From Krasilnikovozyma curviuscula (Eukaryota > Basidiomycota > Tremellomycetes > Cystofilobasidiales > Mrakiaceae), in contig MVAQ01000146.1 of assembly GCA_014825775.1 (NCBI GenBank), forward strand, positions 1-53,191: a stretch of 53,191 nt of DNA. The letters run 5' to 3'. The position numbers and the translations under genes were made by a program. Below, piece by piece: positions 1 through 10,693 of the stretch. Positions within the stretch are counted from its first letter, which is position 1. Every line of letters starts with the position of its first letter. The notes beneath the pieces are model-generated. The model saw nothing but the letters and a program-made list of their open reading frames with translations, was not told where the DNA came from and did no database searches.

Positions 1-1936
1 CGTATGATCCGTTCTGCTTCTTGTTCGAGTCTCCATTCATTCAGTTTCTTCAAGTAGTTCCAGGATTCAGGATCGTTGCTACGAAATTTGATGTTTGCCG
101 TGTCAGATCTTGGATGATGTGTGGGATTGCCGGTACTCAAGTCAACCGTGGTCCAGGTGACAGGTTCTTGATCATAGCAGTTGAACTGAACTTGAGCCAG
201 CTCCTCTGAGCCACGGTTAATCCGCTTTCCCTTGGTCACATTAGTGATGAAGAGGGCGTTCCCAGCGATGAGTTTGGGCATGCGGTCCATCTCACTGGGA
301 CCCGCGAACAGCTTGATCATTAATTTGAGAAGGGTAGGATCGTGAAGAATGATGGTGAGATGAAACTTTCCAGAGCCTGAAAGGTGAAAATAAAAACAAA
401 ATAAATAAATGGAACTGTTGGGTGGAGAGGGATGCGCCTTCCAAGACGAACCGTTCGATGTCGGAACAGGACTAGTGCTCTCTTTGATGATTCCTCCTAT
501 CTGTAGCTTCCTCCTGCCAGATCCAAGCTCCGCTACATCCGCTTCATGAAGATTAATATATCGAATACCCTAGGAAAAAAGAAGAAGAAAAGGAATGAGG
601 CTTAGGAATGAAAAGTAGCTCACGCTGAGTTGTAGAGTTCTCGATTTGAAATACACTCACATTGTAAGTGAATCCAGAGGGAAAATTCGAAGCGCCATTA
701 TCTGCACCTTCTTGAAACTTGGCCATGTTAAGATTTTGTTCCATTTCATCACGGCTGCTGGATGTAATGTAATCAGCGTCTCTCCTCAGCAAGACGGAAC
801 CGGCTGGATGATATTCGACTCTTCTGGTTTGAGCAATTTTGCCGTGGGTTTGATCCATTGACACAGCTGTAGCAGCAGATAAACCAGACCCTTGCTGATG
901 TTGGTCAGAATGACTCGTCACACTTGACGACCTCCTAAGTACTGTTGAAGCTCTGGTTGATTCTGTCAGAACTGAGGACGCCGCCTTTCGTTTCAGCGCT
1001 GACTTTAGGGAAGCTCCCTCAGCTATTTCAGGATGGGCTGCTTCAAATGCTTCCCTTGATGAAAATTCAGCTGAGTCTGAGGGGAGGGTTCCGTCGTACC
1101 GTAAGCGCGCTTTCGGTCGTTGTAAGGTCTGATGCTGCTCGGAGGGTTGGTAAGAGACAATGTAAGACCGATCTGATTGGGGACCTATGAAGAGACGGAA
1201 AGATGAAAAGTGCCGCTTTGTGAGGGAGAAAGACTGGCTGTCTTGTGCTGTTTTGACTTACGGTTGGACATTTCACAGATAGCTCCTCCATTCATCATGA
1301 TGCACTTGTCGTCACCATAAATGAGTTTCAGTTTGTAATACCTGCTTGTATCTCCATTGAAGTTCTCAAACTCGGCACCATCTAGTGAAATGCTGAAGGG
1401 CTGGAACCTGGAGAGCATTTCTTTTGGAATTGAGTTTACCCAGCTGCCATTCATTTGGATCTTGACTCCCATCCTGGAATATTCACTCTCTTGTAGAGTA
1501 CTGATTCAGTAAGGGTAACCGGTACGTTAGAATGCCATTTTGCACAGAAGCAAACAAGTGAAACTCACGCCGTGACAGTACATAGCTCCTTGTTCATTTG
1601 ACATTCCACGAGCATTCCATAGAGATATTTCCCTTGATTCTGAATAGGTCTGGTCACATTCAACACAGAAGCAGCCAGTTTGGTCTGGAAGATTGATTCC
1701 ATGCTGCCTCTGTCCAGTACAGACAGGTCAGTTCCTCCATGAAATAGTTGAACAACCTCAGCACAGACTCACGGCTCCTCACGAGGCAGTATAAGAAGGA
1801 CGGAATCCACCAGAGATCTTAAATTCCTGTCAAAGTGGGTTTTTGTTGATGGTTTGAAGGGGACGATATTCACTGCGTTCGCCCACTTTCTAGGGGCGAG
1901 GACGACGCGCATGTTTTTAGGCAAACTAGCTGACAT
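1..1936 (-). CDS. Pot1/Cdc13-like telomere single-strand DNA-binding protein (3' end beyond window)
   Basis: Left-truncated gene read on the minus strand. Six phase-consistent exons: 1936-1773, 1709-1569, 1489-1262, 1184-661, 569-452 and 376 to beyond base 1. The last two exons resemble the first OB fold of POT1: a strand-loop-strand ending in GKFHLTIILHDPTLLKLMIK, then LFAGPSEMDRMPKLIAGNAL, in the same order as human POT1 (D-x-T-x-V-K-L ... LFSG ... G-D-I-V-R-F). Family knowledge: Pot1 caps chromosome ends by binding the G-rich overhang. An extra N-terminal region of roughly 330 residues precedes this fold; its first half could be another OB-like barrel and its second half is polar, probably a linker. 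The start at 1936 is the first ATG after an in-frame stop; ATG 1912 is an alternative. The donor at 451 (GTTCGT) is weak. Another OB-fold protein (RPA or Cdc13 type) is possible. Confidence 0.5.
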
Positions 1937-2087
1937 CCATCAAGAGCAGGCCCGGTGCTACCCCTGAGAATCCCAAAGCAAAATAAAAATAAAATCCTCC
2001 TACTGCCTTCCCCAATTCCAGATCGATCCACACTAAGTACTCCTGTCGTCACCAAGCGTGGGCTGCAAAGCAGACCCCAACTGTCAA

Positions 2088-2956
2088 ATGCTTGACTGCT
2101 TCCCTTGGACTCTTCGGTCTCAAAGGGTGCAGGATGTCGAGAGTGCTGTACAGCTAGTAGATGGCTGTATTTTCTGTGAAAGGACGGTGATAGCAGCTCA
2201 CAGAATTCTCTTTGAGGTGGGTCCCGATCCCCCCTGTCATGCCCCTTTGGAAAAACAGATTCCCACCCTGACACCTGGATATTTGCAGGATGAACAAGTT
2301 GTAGTGTTCAAGGATATGTAAGTACTCGCTACGCTGTTCATGTTGTCGTCAGGCTTCTGAGTACTCTCTCAGCAATCCGGCCACTCGCTTTCATCTCCTT
2401 GTTATTCCCAAGAATCATATTTGTTTGTCATTCTTCCCTGCACCCTTTGATTTCATCCATGCTAATACCAGGTCTCTCCCTGGTTAGCTTCCGTGAAATC
2501 ATTGCAGCAGCGGGATATCCCACTCTGTGAGCTTCTTGGCCACTTATCGGTTTTAAACTTTCAAACTAATGACCCCACTATTTCAATGGTCTAGTGAATC
2601 ATATGGGTGCGATGGGACGACGAACCCTATCAACTCTCTCTTCCTCGGACGTGAGCAACGCAATTCTCGGTTTTCACATCCCTCCAGGTAAGTACAGTTG
2701 CACTGATTCTCTCATTTTTAAAGTCGATTCAGAATTTCTCATGCTCAATCTCTCTTTTGCAGTCACCTCTGTCCAGCATCTACATCTGCATGTTCTCTGC
2801 CCACCGTTCAAGTCGCCGTATCGGGCCTTCAAATACCGATCAACGGTTCTTCCTGATTATTCTGAAAGATTCAAATCATTTGGATGGTTTATTTCCTTAG
2901 ATCAGACAATACACATGTTGGAAAATGGAAAGGGCGTCAGAATACTGCCTGCTTAG
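2088..2956 (+). CDS. HIT-family (HINT3-type) nucleotide hydrolase/phosphoramidase
   Basis: Five exons: 2088-2317, 2373-2422, 2488-2526, 2595-2687 and 2763-2956, giving 201 residues. The histidine-triad fold is clear: a Cys pair CIFC at 27-30, the central motif FHLLVIPKNHI near 83-93, a short SVKSLQQRDIPLL helix, then GFHIPP followed by the triad HLHLH at 143-147. The VNHLHLH-like triad preceded by a GFH-I-P-P loop is typical of HINT3 and related hydrolases, which cleave nucleoside phosphoramidates (AMP-lysine or AMP-N adducts). The very short exons 2 and 3 are needed to keep the motif in frame. The ATG at 2088 is the last start before CIFC and lies about 150 bases from the divergent Pot1-like gene, so the two probably share a promoter. 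Biological substrate unknown. Confidence 0.85.
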
Positions 2957-3239
2957 CACTTTGAGCTGGTTGACGACAATTTCTCAATTCTGTAACTCCT
3001 CGCTCATTGATACCCTTCCATCAGAGGTTATCTGCCCATCAGGGGAAGTGATGTAGTCGGTTTACTGAAATGACGATGATGATTAAGGAAGTTGTATACG
3101 TCGTCAGACACTCTGGACCGCCATCGCGCTGAGGAGACTGACCTTAGACACACAAGAGATAAAGATACTTTAATAACAAAACTAAAAATTCTCATACACC
3201 AGCCTCCATCTTCTCGAACCGTTAAGCGTAGCCGCCCTC

Positions 3240-4705
3240 TTATCCGAACAACTTTGACACATCATCTGGTGGATATTTAGTTTGATGGAATGTCATTAAC
3301 CTGTGGAGGATGGAACAGAATCAGATGTCAACTCGTTGAGCCCGTTGGAATTCAATTTAGGAGCGAGCTTACCTCTTCACACTTTGAATGTACTTTCTAC
3401 TGACTTCGTCGTTCAACACATGAGCGACGGAGTCGGAAGAGATCTTTTCTCTGGCTGAACGTTCGTGTATACTATGGGAATGGGAAGAGAAAGTATGATG
3501 TTAAGTAAGGTGTTTTGATCATGGCGAGAGAGTGACTATTGCGACACACCCAACCATGGTGACACCAATTGGCCAAGCAGCCGTTCCGATGCTGAGTCTC
3601 AGGTAGCAATCGTTTGCTTTCTGATACTCCCTAGACTGCATGTGATGAACAATCTCTGAGAGTCGACCGAGAACGTCAGGGGGAAGTTGCCTTCGTCTCA
3701 GCAGAAGAAACAGCGGTTTGAGGTACTCGGTGGATTGAACTTGGACGGCTGCGGCACGGATGCCAGCTTGAGACTGGCGAATGGATTCAGGACGTTCAGC
3801 GAGAGAGTCGGCCCACTCTCCCAGAGTTCGCTGGAGAAGAAGAGCATGTTGGTGGGCGGTTTGGGAATAAGAACTAAACAGCGACTTACCTTCAAAGCGT
3901 AGTATATCAATGGATACAACTTGTCTGGGTCGGACTTAAGCAGACCAAGATCCAGAATCTGTTGACTTTCCTTCTTGAGCGCTTCCTTTTCTTCATCAAT
4001 GGCGACCTCTTTGCCCTTGTGACCGCCACTCTTTGCCGTGGCCTCCTTCTGTCCACTCTCCATATCTTCCAAGGCCTTTTTAAAATCATTTCCACCCATA
4101 GCATTTTTCTCACTGTTCTCCATCAGCTCCAAAGCTCTCAGCCTGAGCCTACGATCCTTATCATTCTCACCGAAGAGACGAATAGGCTGGCCCTTTGCTC
4201 GAAGACGTCGAGTACAGTCTGCAGGTGAGATATTGAAGGCTTCTATAGGTGCTGCTGATGTGGACGATGATAGGTCATCGCCAGGGTCTGGCGTTCCTGA
4301 GGGAGACTTGGAATTGGCAGCTTGAGGTATGAGCAGAGACTGCCGAATGATGCAAGTGAGGGTCAGCATCATTATATGTTATCAATCCTCGCAGCATAAC
4401 AAGGACCTAGGATAATTCCATTACATTCCCTTAAAGGCACTGTAGAGCCGAAACATATGTCAAGCAGAACAACTCACCTTCTTAGCGTTAGCAGCTCTTC
4501 GTTCTTTTGCTTGTTCTTCAAGAACTTTCTTAGCAGCAATCTCTGCAATCCTATCCCTCTCCTTCTTCTCTCTCTCTTTAGCCTCCTCTTCGAGTTTAAG
4601 CCTCTCGATATCTCCTCTCCTGAGGTACTTTTTCTGAGGCGCTTCATCTGCTGGGCTCTCAGACTTTCGCTTCAGATCTCCTATCTGAGCTTTGAGGAAG
4701 TCCAT
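3240..4705 (-). CDS. PRP18: Pre-mRNA splicing factor Prp18
   Basis: Five exons: 4705-4478, 4339-3890, 3830-3550, 3471-3373 and 3300-3240, giving 372 residues. The N terminus ([14 protein letters not shown]) and the charged coiled segment match Prp18. The PRP4-like motif [15 protein letters not shown] lies at 120-134. The C-terminal Prp18 helical domain contains [20 protein letters not shown], then ARE-K-I and AHVLNDE-x-x-R-K-Y-I, the conserved loop and last helix of the family. Prp18 acts with Slu7 in the second catalytic step of splicing, positioning the 3' splice site in the U5-containing spliceosome. Its length is close to human PRPF18 (342) and larger than the yeast protein (251). It diverges from the Nse3-like gene across a 469-base intergenic region and converges with the HIT gene. 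Confidence 0.93.
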
Positions 4706-5174
4706 GCTGAAGTGTGAGAGGCTAGGTGATGCTGGTAAAGCGGCTGGCTTGATGGGCTGGCGGGTTTATGGTAGAGAGCCGGAGCGGGCAAGTCGAAGCA
4801 GAAATGGCCTTCTTGTACCAAATTCAGTGGGAGGACTCGAAGAATGAGCCACTGCGACCGAAGTAGTGAGCAGGTTATGTCAAAGAGCGAAAGTAAGAAA
4901 TCGTGAATGATGTCAAGAACAAGTTCGACGGTATCCTTCAAGCCAGAAGCAAATAGGTGCAGCTAAATTCTTCGATTTTCTAAGATTTTTTTGGTGCATC
5001 AGTCGAAATTATAAATTCTTAGTCTAGAAGGTACAGGTTCAAACGATATTGAGTGTAGTATGAAGCTCAATGCAACGACGCTGTTTCTTCGCCTCTCTCC
5101 ATTTAGATGGTCGCGTCCTACTCTCTACCCTGCAACCAGCATTCAGCTATACCGAAATTACCCTGACATTAACC
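4706..5174. other. Intergenic region between divergent PRP18 and NSE3-like genes
   Basis: This 469-base stretch lies between two divergent start codons and presumably carries both promoters and 5' leaders. I see no convincing coding segment, RNA gene, TATA box or repeat in it. Confidence 0.5.
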
Positions 5175-6789
5175 ATGGCACGATCAACACAGTCCTCAAG
5201 GAATTCAATAAGGAAGGGAAAGAGAAAAGCTGTACGTTACTAAACTTCCTTTCGACTGAACGTTTCGTAGAGGTGCGTGCGCTGAAGCACTTGCTCTTGA
5301 TTACCGTTCTTTCGCCAATCAACGGACGACTATATGAACAGAGAGATGAAGAGAGTGAGGATGAAGAGGATGATTCACAAGAGAAGGAGGACGACGAAGA
5401 CAACGAAGAAGAAAACGAAGAAGAAAACCCTCAGGAACGACAGAAATCTCCACGGAGTGCTGGAATCAGCAAAGAGGTGAGTTGAACTGCCTTGCACTGG
5501 GTTTCTGGGTGCAACCTTCAACTAACTCTTGATGTGGTAATGATTACTCTATAATTTTTACTGAAGGAAACGGACCGATTGGCGAACAACTTGGTGAGAC
5601 TAGCCATCTTCAACGAGTTCAAGAAGACAGCTCTGCCTAGATCCGAAATTAACAAAAAAGGTACATTACTTCTACCCCACTATAAACTTATCTGCCGGGT
5701 ACAGGTCTGATCATTTGAAACTTTCATCTTCGTTCAGTTCTTGGCCCACATATACGAAGCTTCGCTCAAGTTTACGAAAGAGCTCAGAAAACTTTGAACA
5801 AGACGTTCGGAATGAGTTTGGTTGGTTTGGAGAAGCGAGTAGGAGAAGGACCCGACGAAAGCGAAATGAAGGAAGGCAAGAAACCGAAAAAGAAAAGTGC
5901 GTCCCAGGTTGTTCTTATCATTTCGTGTGCGCTCTCGCTAATCTCCAGCTCTGAATGTTTGCATTTAACCGTCTTGTCGATTTTTGCGCATCTTTACACC
6001 ATGGTGCTTATCACATTCGTCTTAAGGTTTTACTCATTTCATCCTCATCTCAACACTTCCTCAGCAGCTCATCGCCCATGCAGTCACTCCCACGGACGAT
6101 GTGTTGGATCATGACGATGATGACGGAGATGAAAGAAATGAATTAGATAAAGAAAGTGGTGCTATAATCGATTACAAGAGAGGCGATGAACTTGCTCTGT
6201 ACGGTATACTGCAGTTTGTCCTAAGCGTAATTTTGTGCAGTGGAAGAACTCTGAGCGACAGTACGTTGCCGTTTCATCTGCTCGGTTGCTACTCTATTGG
6301 CTAATGATGCCTTTTTAATGTCCTTTTGCCTCTCTCATCCTATCGGCGTCGTTTGCAGAAGCTCTGTTCTCCTACTTAAAACGTCTCAACATCTTGCCTG
6401 GTACAAGGCTTCCCGTCTCCACCAAAAATGCCCTCGATCCACTCACCTTTGAAGACTTCCTCAAGCTATCAGTGAAACAAGGATACCTCACAAAGCACAA
6501 ATCCATCGCCGCTGATTTCATCGCAACTCAACGAGAAAATGACGAGACAGATCAAGGTTTCGAATACCGTTGGGGTGGCAGAGCTGACAAAGAAATTGGC
6601 GAAAAGGCCATTGCTGAGCTAATTGGAGACACATACTTCTACAAAGAACAAGGAGAACTAGACGACGAGGAGGATGAAGCGGAGAGAAGACAAACCGGGG
6701 AAATCTTGGACCAGAGGAGAGAGAGGCTGTTAAAGGACATTGGAAGAGCAGCAGGAGGTGAACTGGTTGGTGCTGAAATCCAGCTGTGA
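5175..6789 (+). CDS. NSE3: Nse3-like MAGE-domain subunit of the Smc5/6 complex
   Basis: Supported exons: 5175-5231, 5342-5476, 5567-5660, 5738 to about 5908, 6065-6260 and 6359-6789. Exon 2 encodes a strongly acidic Glu/Asp tract. The MAGE (melanoma-antigen homology) fold follows: LVRLAIFNEFKKTALPRSEI, then FAQVYERAQKTLNKTFGMSL (winged helix A), then YGILQFVLSVILCSGRTLSD, YLKRLNILPGT, VKQGYL and FEYRWGGRA (winged helix B). Nse3 binds Nse1 and Nse4 in the Smc5/6 DNA-repair complex and contacts DNA. The junction between exon 4 and 6065 is unresolved. A segment reading GAYHIRLK (about 6003-6026), which suits the inter-wing strand and joins in phase to 6065, has no usable AG acceptor in front of it. 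The gene identity is secure; the middle of the model is not. Confidence 0.85.
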
Positions 6790-7037
6790 TGGGGAACATA
6801 GAATATGAGAAAAATAATAATCTGTTGTTTTTTCCTACTTGTTCGCGCCTTCTCAAGCGCTATTTTCTGTTTCCTAGATGTGGTGGAATGTGACTATGGA
6901 CCATGTATGATACAATGTTCACGATTGAAGTAGCAAGGTTGATGAAGACACAGTTTCTTTCACTAGGAGTGAGAGCTGAGATAAATTGCATCTGAAGGCT
7001 ACGGATAGCTAATGTTCGACAATGAAGATTGACGATC

Positions 7038-8046
7038 TTAAAGAGCCATGGTCTGGCGTTTTCTAGGAGGTTTCGCCTGCCCAACCTTTTTTCTCCAAGT
7101 GTCTTGATCCCTTAGCCATTGCCTATTGATTCGCAAGGGGTCGGATAAAATCAACAGATGTATCTGAGAATGTACGCGTCACAGCAAAAATATGAGAAAG
7201 ATCGATCTTACCTGTACCCAGAAATACTTCCGATCTTTTCGCCATAGAAGTCCGGCACTGGCTCTTGTCCACTGGCTGGTTGATCGATAGGATCAACTCG
7301 CATCTTCTTGATTCGATCGTAAAACTCTTTATCCCTCGACTCAACCAGTTTGGCAGATTTTGAGTGTGTAAGCTTCCATAGTGCTACAGTGGCAAATAGT
7401 CAGAGCGGAACAGCGTCAGGTTAAAGGGTGTGACGATGTCGAGGCATGGTGAGGCAGGGATGCGGTAAACGACTAAAACTAACTTGAGCCTAGCGGACTG
7501 CCCAGCAGGTATCCGAATCCAGTACAGCAGACTGTCGCAATTCCATACACAATGACAGGTTCGAGTCCCATTATAGTTTGAGTAGGGTCTGATTCAATCA
7601 CTGCAAACTGGCTAATGCCAACAGCGAGCTGTGATTCCCGTCGGTAGTTAAATCAAGTCAGCAACTACCTCGAAATTAATAGTAATAGATAAGAGAAGTA
7701 CGTACTCCAGCTACAGTTGTGGGGAAAGCAGCGAAGACATCCCACCGACGACGTGAAGTTCGAATCTTGAAATATCTGCGTGAAGGTACGGAGACGAAAA
7801 GAAGCACAACATCAGTCAGAAGACGTCGGACGAGCGTCATTACGTCTTCTTTGGTTAAGGAAAGCCTGCCGTCACTTACTCTGACCAAGATATCTCTGGC
7901 AAAGCGCTCGAAGTGCTGGGGGCCTTTAAATCAGAGGATTGGAATCTGCTATTCAAAGCAGGAGAAACCAGTGGTGCTCGTTGCCTACGAGCGATACACC
8001 TCACTGAAGAACCCAGTGTTGATTTGTTGGAAAGTAAGGAGGCCAT
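7038..8046 (-). CDS. PAM17: Mitochondrial import motor subunit Pam17
   Basis: Five exons: 8046-7880, 7775-7706, 7628-7484, 7383-7212 and 7122-7038, giving 212 residues. The first 40 residues are rich in Arg/Ser and lack acidic residues until residue 43, as in a mitochondrial presequence. Then come the family hallmarks: ISWSEYFKIRTSRRRWD, two membrane spans around residues 68-90 and 103-123 separated by SDPTQTIMGLEP, LWKLTHS, and the matrix motif RIKKMRVDP ... PDFYGEKIGS ... R-Q-W-L-R-D-Q. Pam17 is a fungal inner-membrane protein that organises the TIM23-associated import motor (PAM complex). The length fits the family. It diverges from the AT-hook gene across about 240 bases. Confidence 0.92.
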
Positions 8047-8175
8047 TGTTGGTTCAACTTGAGGTGAATTGTGGTCAAGGGCAGGTCAGCAGCAGCGGGG
8101 ATAGCTCTATAACCCTCAAGCAGTGAGAAAAACCTCATTTCATCAGATTACTTTCGAGCCACGATTACCTTGTAG

Positions 8176-8241
8176 GTAAGTAGCATCACATCCAGCCTCC
8201 TTTTGAGAGATAATCGGCTGACTTTTACTCTGCCTGGCTAG
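8176..8241 (+). other. Candidate 5'-leader intron of the AT-hook gene
   Basis: A canonical donor GTAAGT at 8176 and a pyrimidine-rich stretch ending in an AG at 8241 lie 48 bases before the AT-hook start codon at 8289. This would be a 66-base leader intron. It is inferred from splice signals alone. Confidence 0.4.
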
Positions 8242-8288
8242 TTTTCTCTCAACGTTTGGGCTGTGAGGGCTGGCTGGCTGAGAGTAGC

Positions 8289-10148
8289 ATGGCCTCTTCA
8301 CCCTCCTCCTCTGGCTCATTGTCGGACCTAGATGCGGATGATATTGACCTTTTCAATGCCCTTTCGTCAAACCGAGAAGAGCACGGTTCGTTGAGCGTCG
8401 TTTGCTGTGAGGAAAGAGGGACCATTGCACTTTCCAGGTCCCTCGTTGAATCTAGCTCTGACCATCCTCCATCCTCTTCTGGTGGCAGAGTGCTTACCAT
8501 AGCTTCAGGATCATTTCATCCAGCTGTAGAGCAGTCAACAGTCGCAGGCATATCAGTGGAACGTAGAAGGTCACTTTCGCCCAGTAGCACCTCCAGCCCT
8601 CGCAAACGACAAAAGAGTTCAGTTGATATGGTAGCCTTTGAGACAGTTCTTACGAAGAGAAAAAGAGGCAGACCCAAAAAGGGCTCTAGCTTGGCCTTTT
8701 CATCACCTACGGCAAATGCCCTCTCGCCAATTCCAGCTGTCACTACAGCTTCCACCTCGACGTTACTTGATCCACCACCTCCCAAGCGAGTCACCCGCCC
8801 TCGCGTAGCTAAAGAGCGACCACTATCCATCAAAGCCTTTCTTCCACCTCACCGTTCCGGCCAAGCGAACTACCTGCGTTCACATCCTCAATTTACGCTA
8901 GGTATTAACGGCCTTGATATCCCAACTTACAAGTCCTCGACAAGATCAGTATCTCCATCAGCATCATCTGATAGTTCAATCTCCACCAATGCAGAAGCTT
9001 CTTCTTTGAAATCGGCCGCATCCAGTCGTCGAAGAGACTTTTCTTCCATTCCCGCGCCTTTACTGTGAGTCTCCTCCCTTATCTGACTGCCCCTGTTCTG
9101 TTCAAATGTTCAAATAACTAACACATGTTACGTCTTCTCTTTTGCCTAAAGCCCACAAGATTTCCTCGAACGTCAGCAAAGGCTGTCGGCGTCCACTACC
9201 TTCACACCTGGTGCACGAAACCTTTTGCGTCAAGAGCGTAATAAAGTTGGATTGAAAGCAGGGATGGAAGGTTGGGATCTGACCAATGATGGTAGACAGA
9301 GAATCTGTGGTGGTAGAAAGAAGACCGTCAACTCCTCCGTGAAAGGGAAGGAGAAGGAAGTTGACAAAGAGCGACTTCTGTTGGGTGCCGAAATCGGCGA
9401 TGGAGAATTCGGCTTTGACCTCAGCTTCCTACCTTCGATACCGTCTGAACTCTCAGCTTCGACCTCGTCTCTTGCCACACCAATACCCTCATCAGCATAT
9501 CCACCAGAATTTAACTTCAACTTCGACGTCAACGTAGTGCAACAAGGCCTAACGCCATCCTTCACCTACCCGACAACAACACCCTCATCGACGTCAAACA
9601 TCGTTCAACACTCGGAAGAGTCGGACTATGAAGCAATTTTCGGGATTGGGATGAATAACACGAAAGTGGATGTTCCTGGACTTTACATCCCAGAAGCAAT
9701 ACCGGCTCCTTCATTGCAGAATAGTACACTGAATTCGAACATCGACAAGCAAGATCAATACAATTCCCTCCCGCATGATGTCCTGCAGCTCCTTGAGTCG
9801 ATCTCCCCAAAATCATCGCTGGACGCCAATCCTCACATCGACTTGTCTGAAACAACAACTTGCACCGCGTCAGCTATACAAAGAGCTCTGACCCCAGCCC
9901 TTTCTTTTTATGCAACTCCGGCCCCGACAGAATCAGAATATTCGACTCCAGGTCCAGAAACGCCAGTCACCATGGCGGATGATTCAGAATGGCTGGTTGA
10001 ACTTGATAAAGACTCGTCGTCCCCTCACTCAAGGACGGGTACTGACGACGAGGTTGATGAATGGACAGAAGAAGGCTTGGTGAGAGCTGAAGAAGCGTTC
10101 GATGGGTTCTTTGAGATGAGGAGAGGGGTTAACAATGGAACAGACTAA
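8289..10148 (+). CDS. Low-complexity nuclear protein with an AT-hook
   Basis: Two exons, 8289-9064 and 9152-10148, giving 590 residues. I recognise no catalytic domain. The protein is Ser/Thr/Pro-rich and probably mostly disordered. A basic cluster SPRKRQK (about 106-112) and an AT-hook core KRKRGRPKKG (about 129-138) suggest binding to the minor groove of AT-rich DNA and nuclear location. A moderately conserved-looking patch (PQDFLERQQRLSASTTFTPG) starts exon 2. The C-terminal third is acidic with hydrophobic residues (GEFGFDLSFLP, DDSEWLVELDKD), resembling an activation region. A transcriptional or chromatin role is inference only. The first ATG in the open frame was chosen as start. Confidence 0.6.
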
Positions 10149-10693
10149 GGTTGGAATCGCCGTATAGTAATAGTATTTATATATAGTATGAATAACCACA
10201 GCCATAGCATTACAAGACTTGGAGCAGGGAGCGAAAACAGTGTTGATATTGCCGAAAGATGAGTAAGCTGGACCACCTTCAGTGTTAAAATCCAGTGCGC
10301 GATGTGTTTTCGAACGAAGGACTGCAGTGTTGTTCATCGATAGTGTTTAAATTGACATGTCAGCGGAACTTTTCGAGGAGCTGATCGGGGTTTGTAGCAG
10401 GGTCGCGCTGGGCATCGATGTGTTAATGATGAATTTGATTGTACAGCTTACCTCAAGAAAAGTTGACGTTCGTTATGAACCTGGACGTCGTTCCAAATGC
10501 GGTACCGAGTGAAGTTTTGCACTTGCATGAGAGCCTTGAAGTTGCAACACACATTTGTTTACTTATGAATGTTTGTATAATAATATGAGTGTGAAATGCT
10601 AGGAGAGGTGAACAACAAGAAAAATGGTAAAAGAACGGAACTGTAATGAAAGACCAAAAAGCCATGGAAAACCTCAAGCAGCAACCAAGCAAT
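10149..10693. other. Gap between AT-hook gene and GRR1 holding one doubtful small gene
   Basis: This 545-base region separates the 3' ends of two convergent genes. Apart from 3' untranslated sequence, it holds two minus-strand protein-like segments, listed separately. No tRNA or repeat was seen. Confidence 0.4.
10360..10528 (-). CDS. Doubtful small spliced protein gene
   Basis: Two minus-strand segments look protein-coding. The first, from ATG 10528, reads MQVQNFTRYRIWNDVQ and stays open to a GTAAGC donor at 10451. The second begins after a CAG acceptor at 10407 and reads RDPATNPDQLLEKFR then stops at 10360. With the obvious donor the phases disagree by one base and the intron would be only 44 bases. 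Using a weaker donor just after the VQ codons restores phase and gives about 31 residues. The composition (aromatic/basic, then a DQLLEKFR helix) suggests the C-terminal end of a small conserved protein, but I cannot name it, and an upstream exon may be missing. It could also be chance. Confidence 0.25.

Noticed and set aside
1870..2274. Long minus-strand open frame of 134 codons over the Pot1-HIT promoter
   Set aside because: It overlaps the Pot1-like first exon in another frame and the HIT first exon; both of those have motif and splice support, this has none.
5060..5485. Open frame including the acidic tract, as a start upstream of the NSE3-like gene
   Set aside because: It reads through a clear GTACGT donor at 5232; the spliced start at 5175 gives a consistent frame into the MAGE domain.
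7554..7566. TTCGAGTCC resembling a tRNA T-loop
   Set aside because: It lies within PAM17 exon 3 coding sequence and no cloverleaf partner is present.
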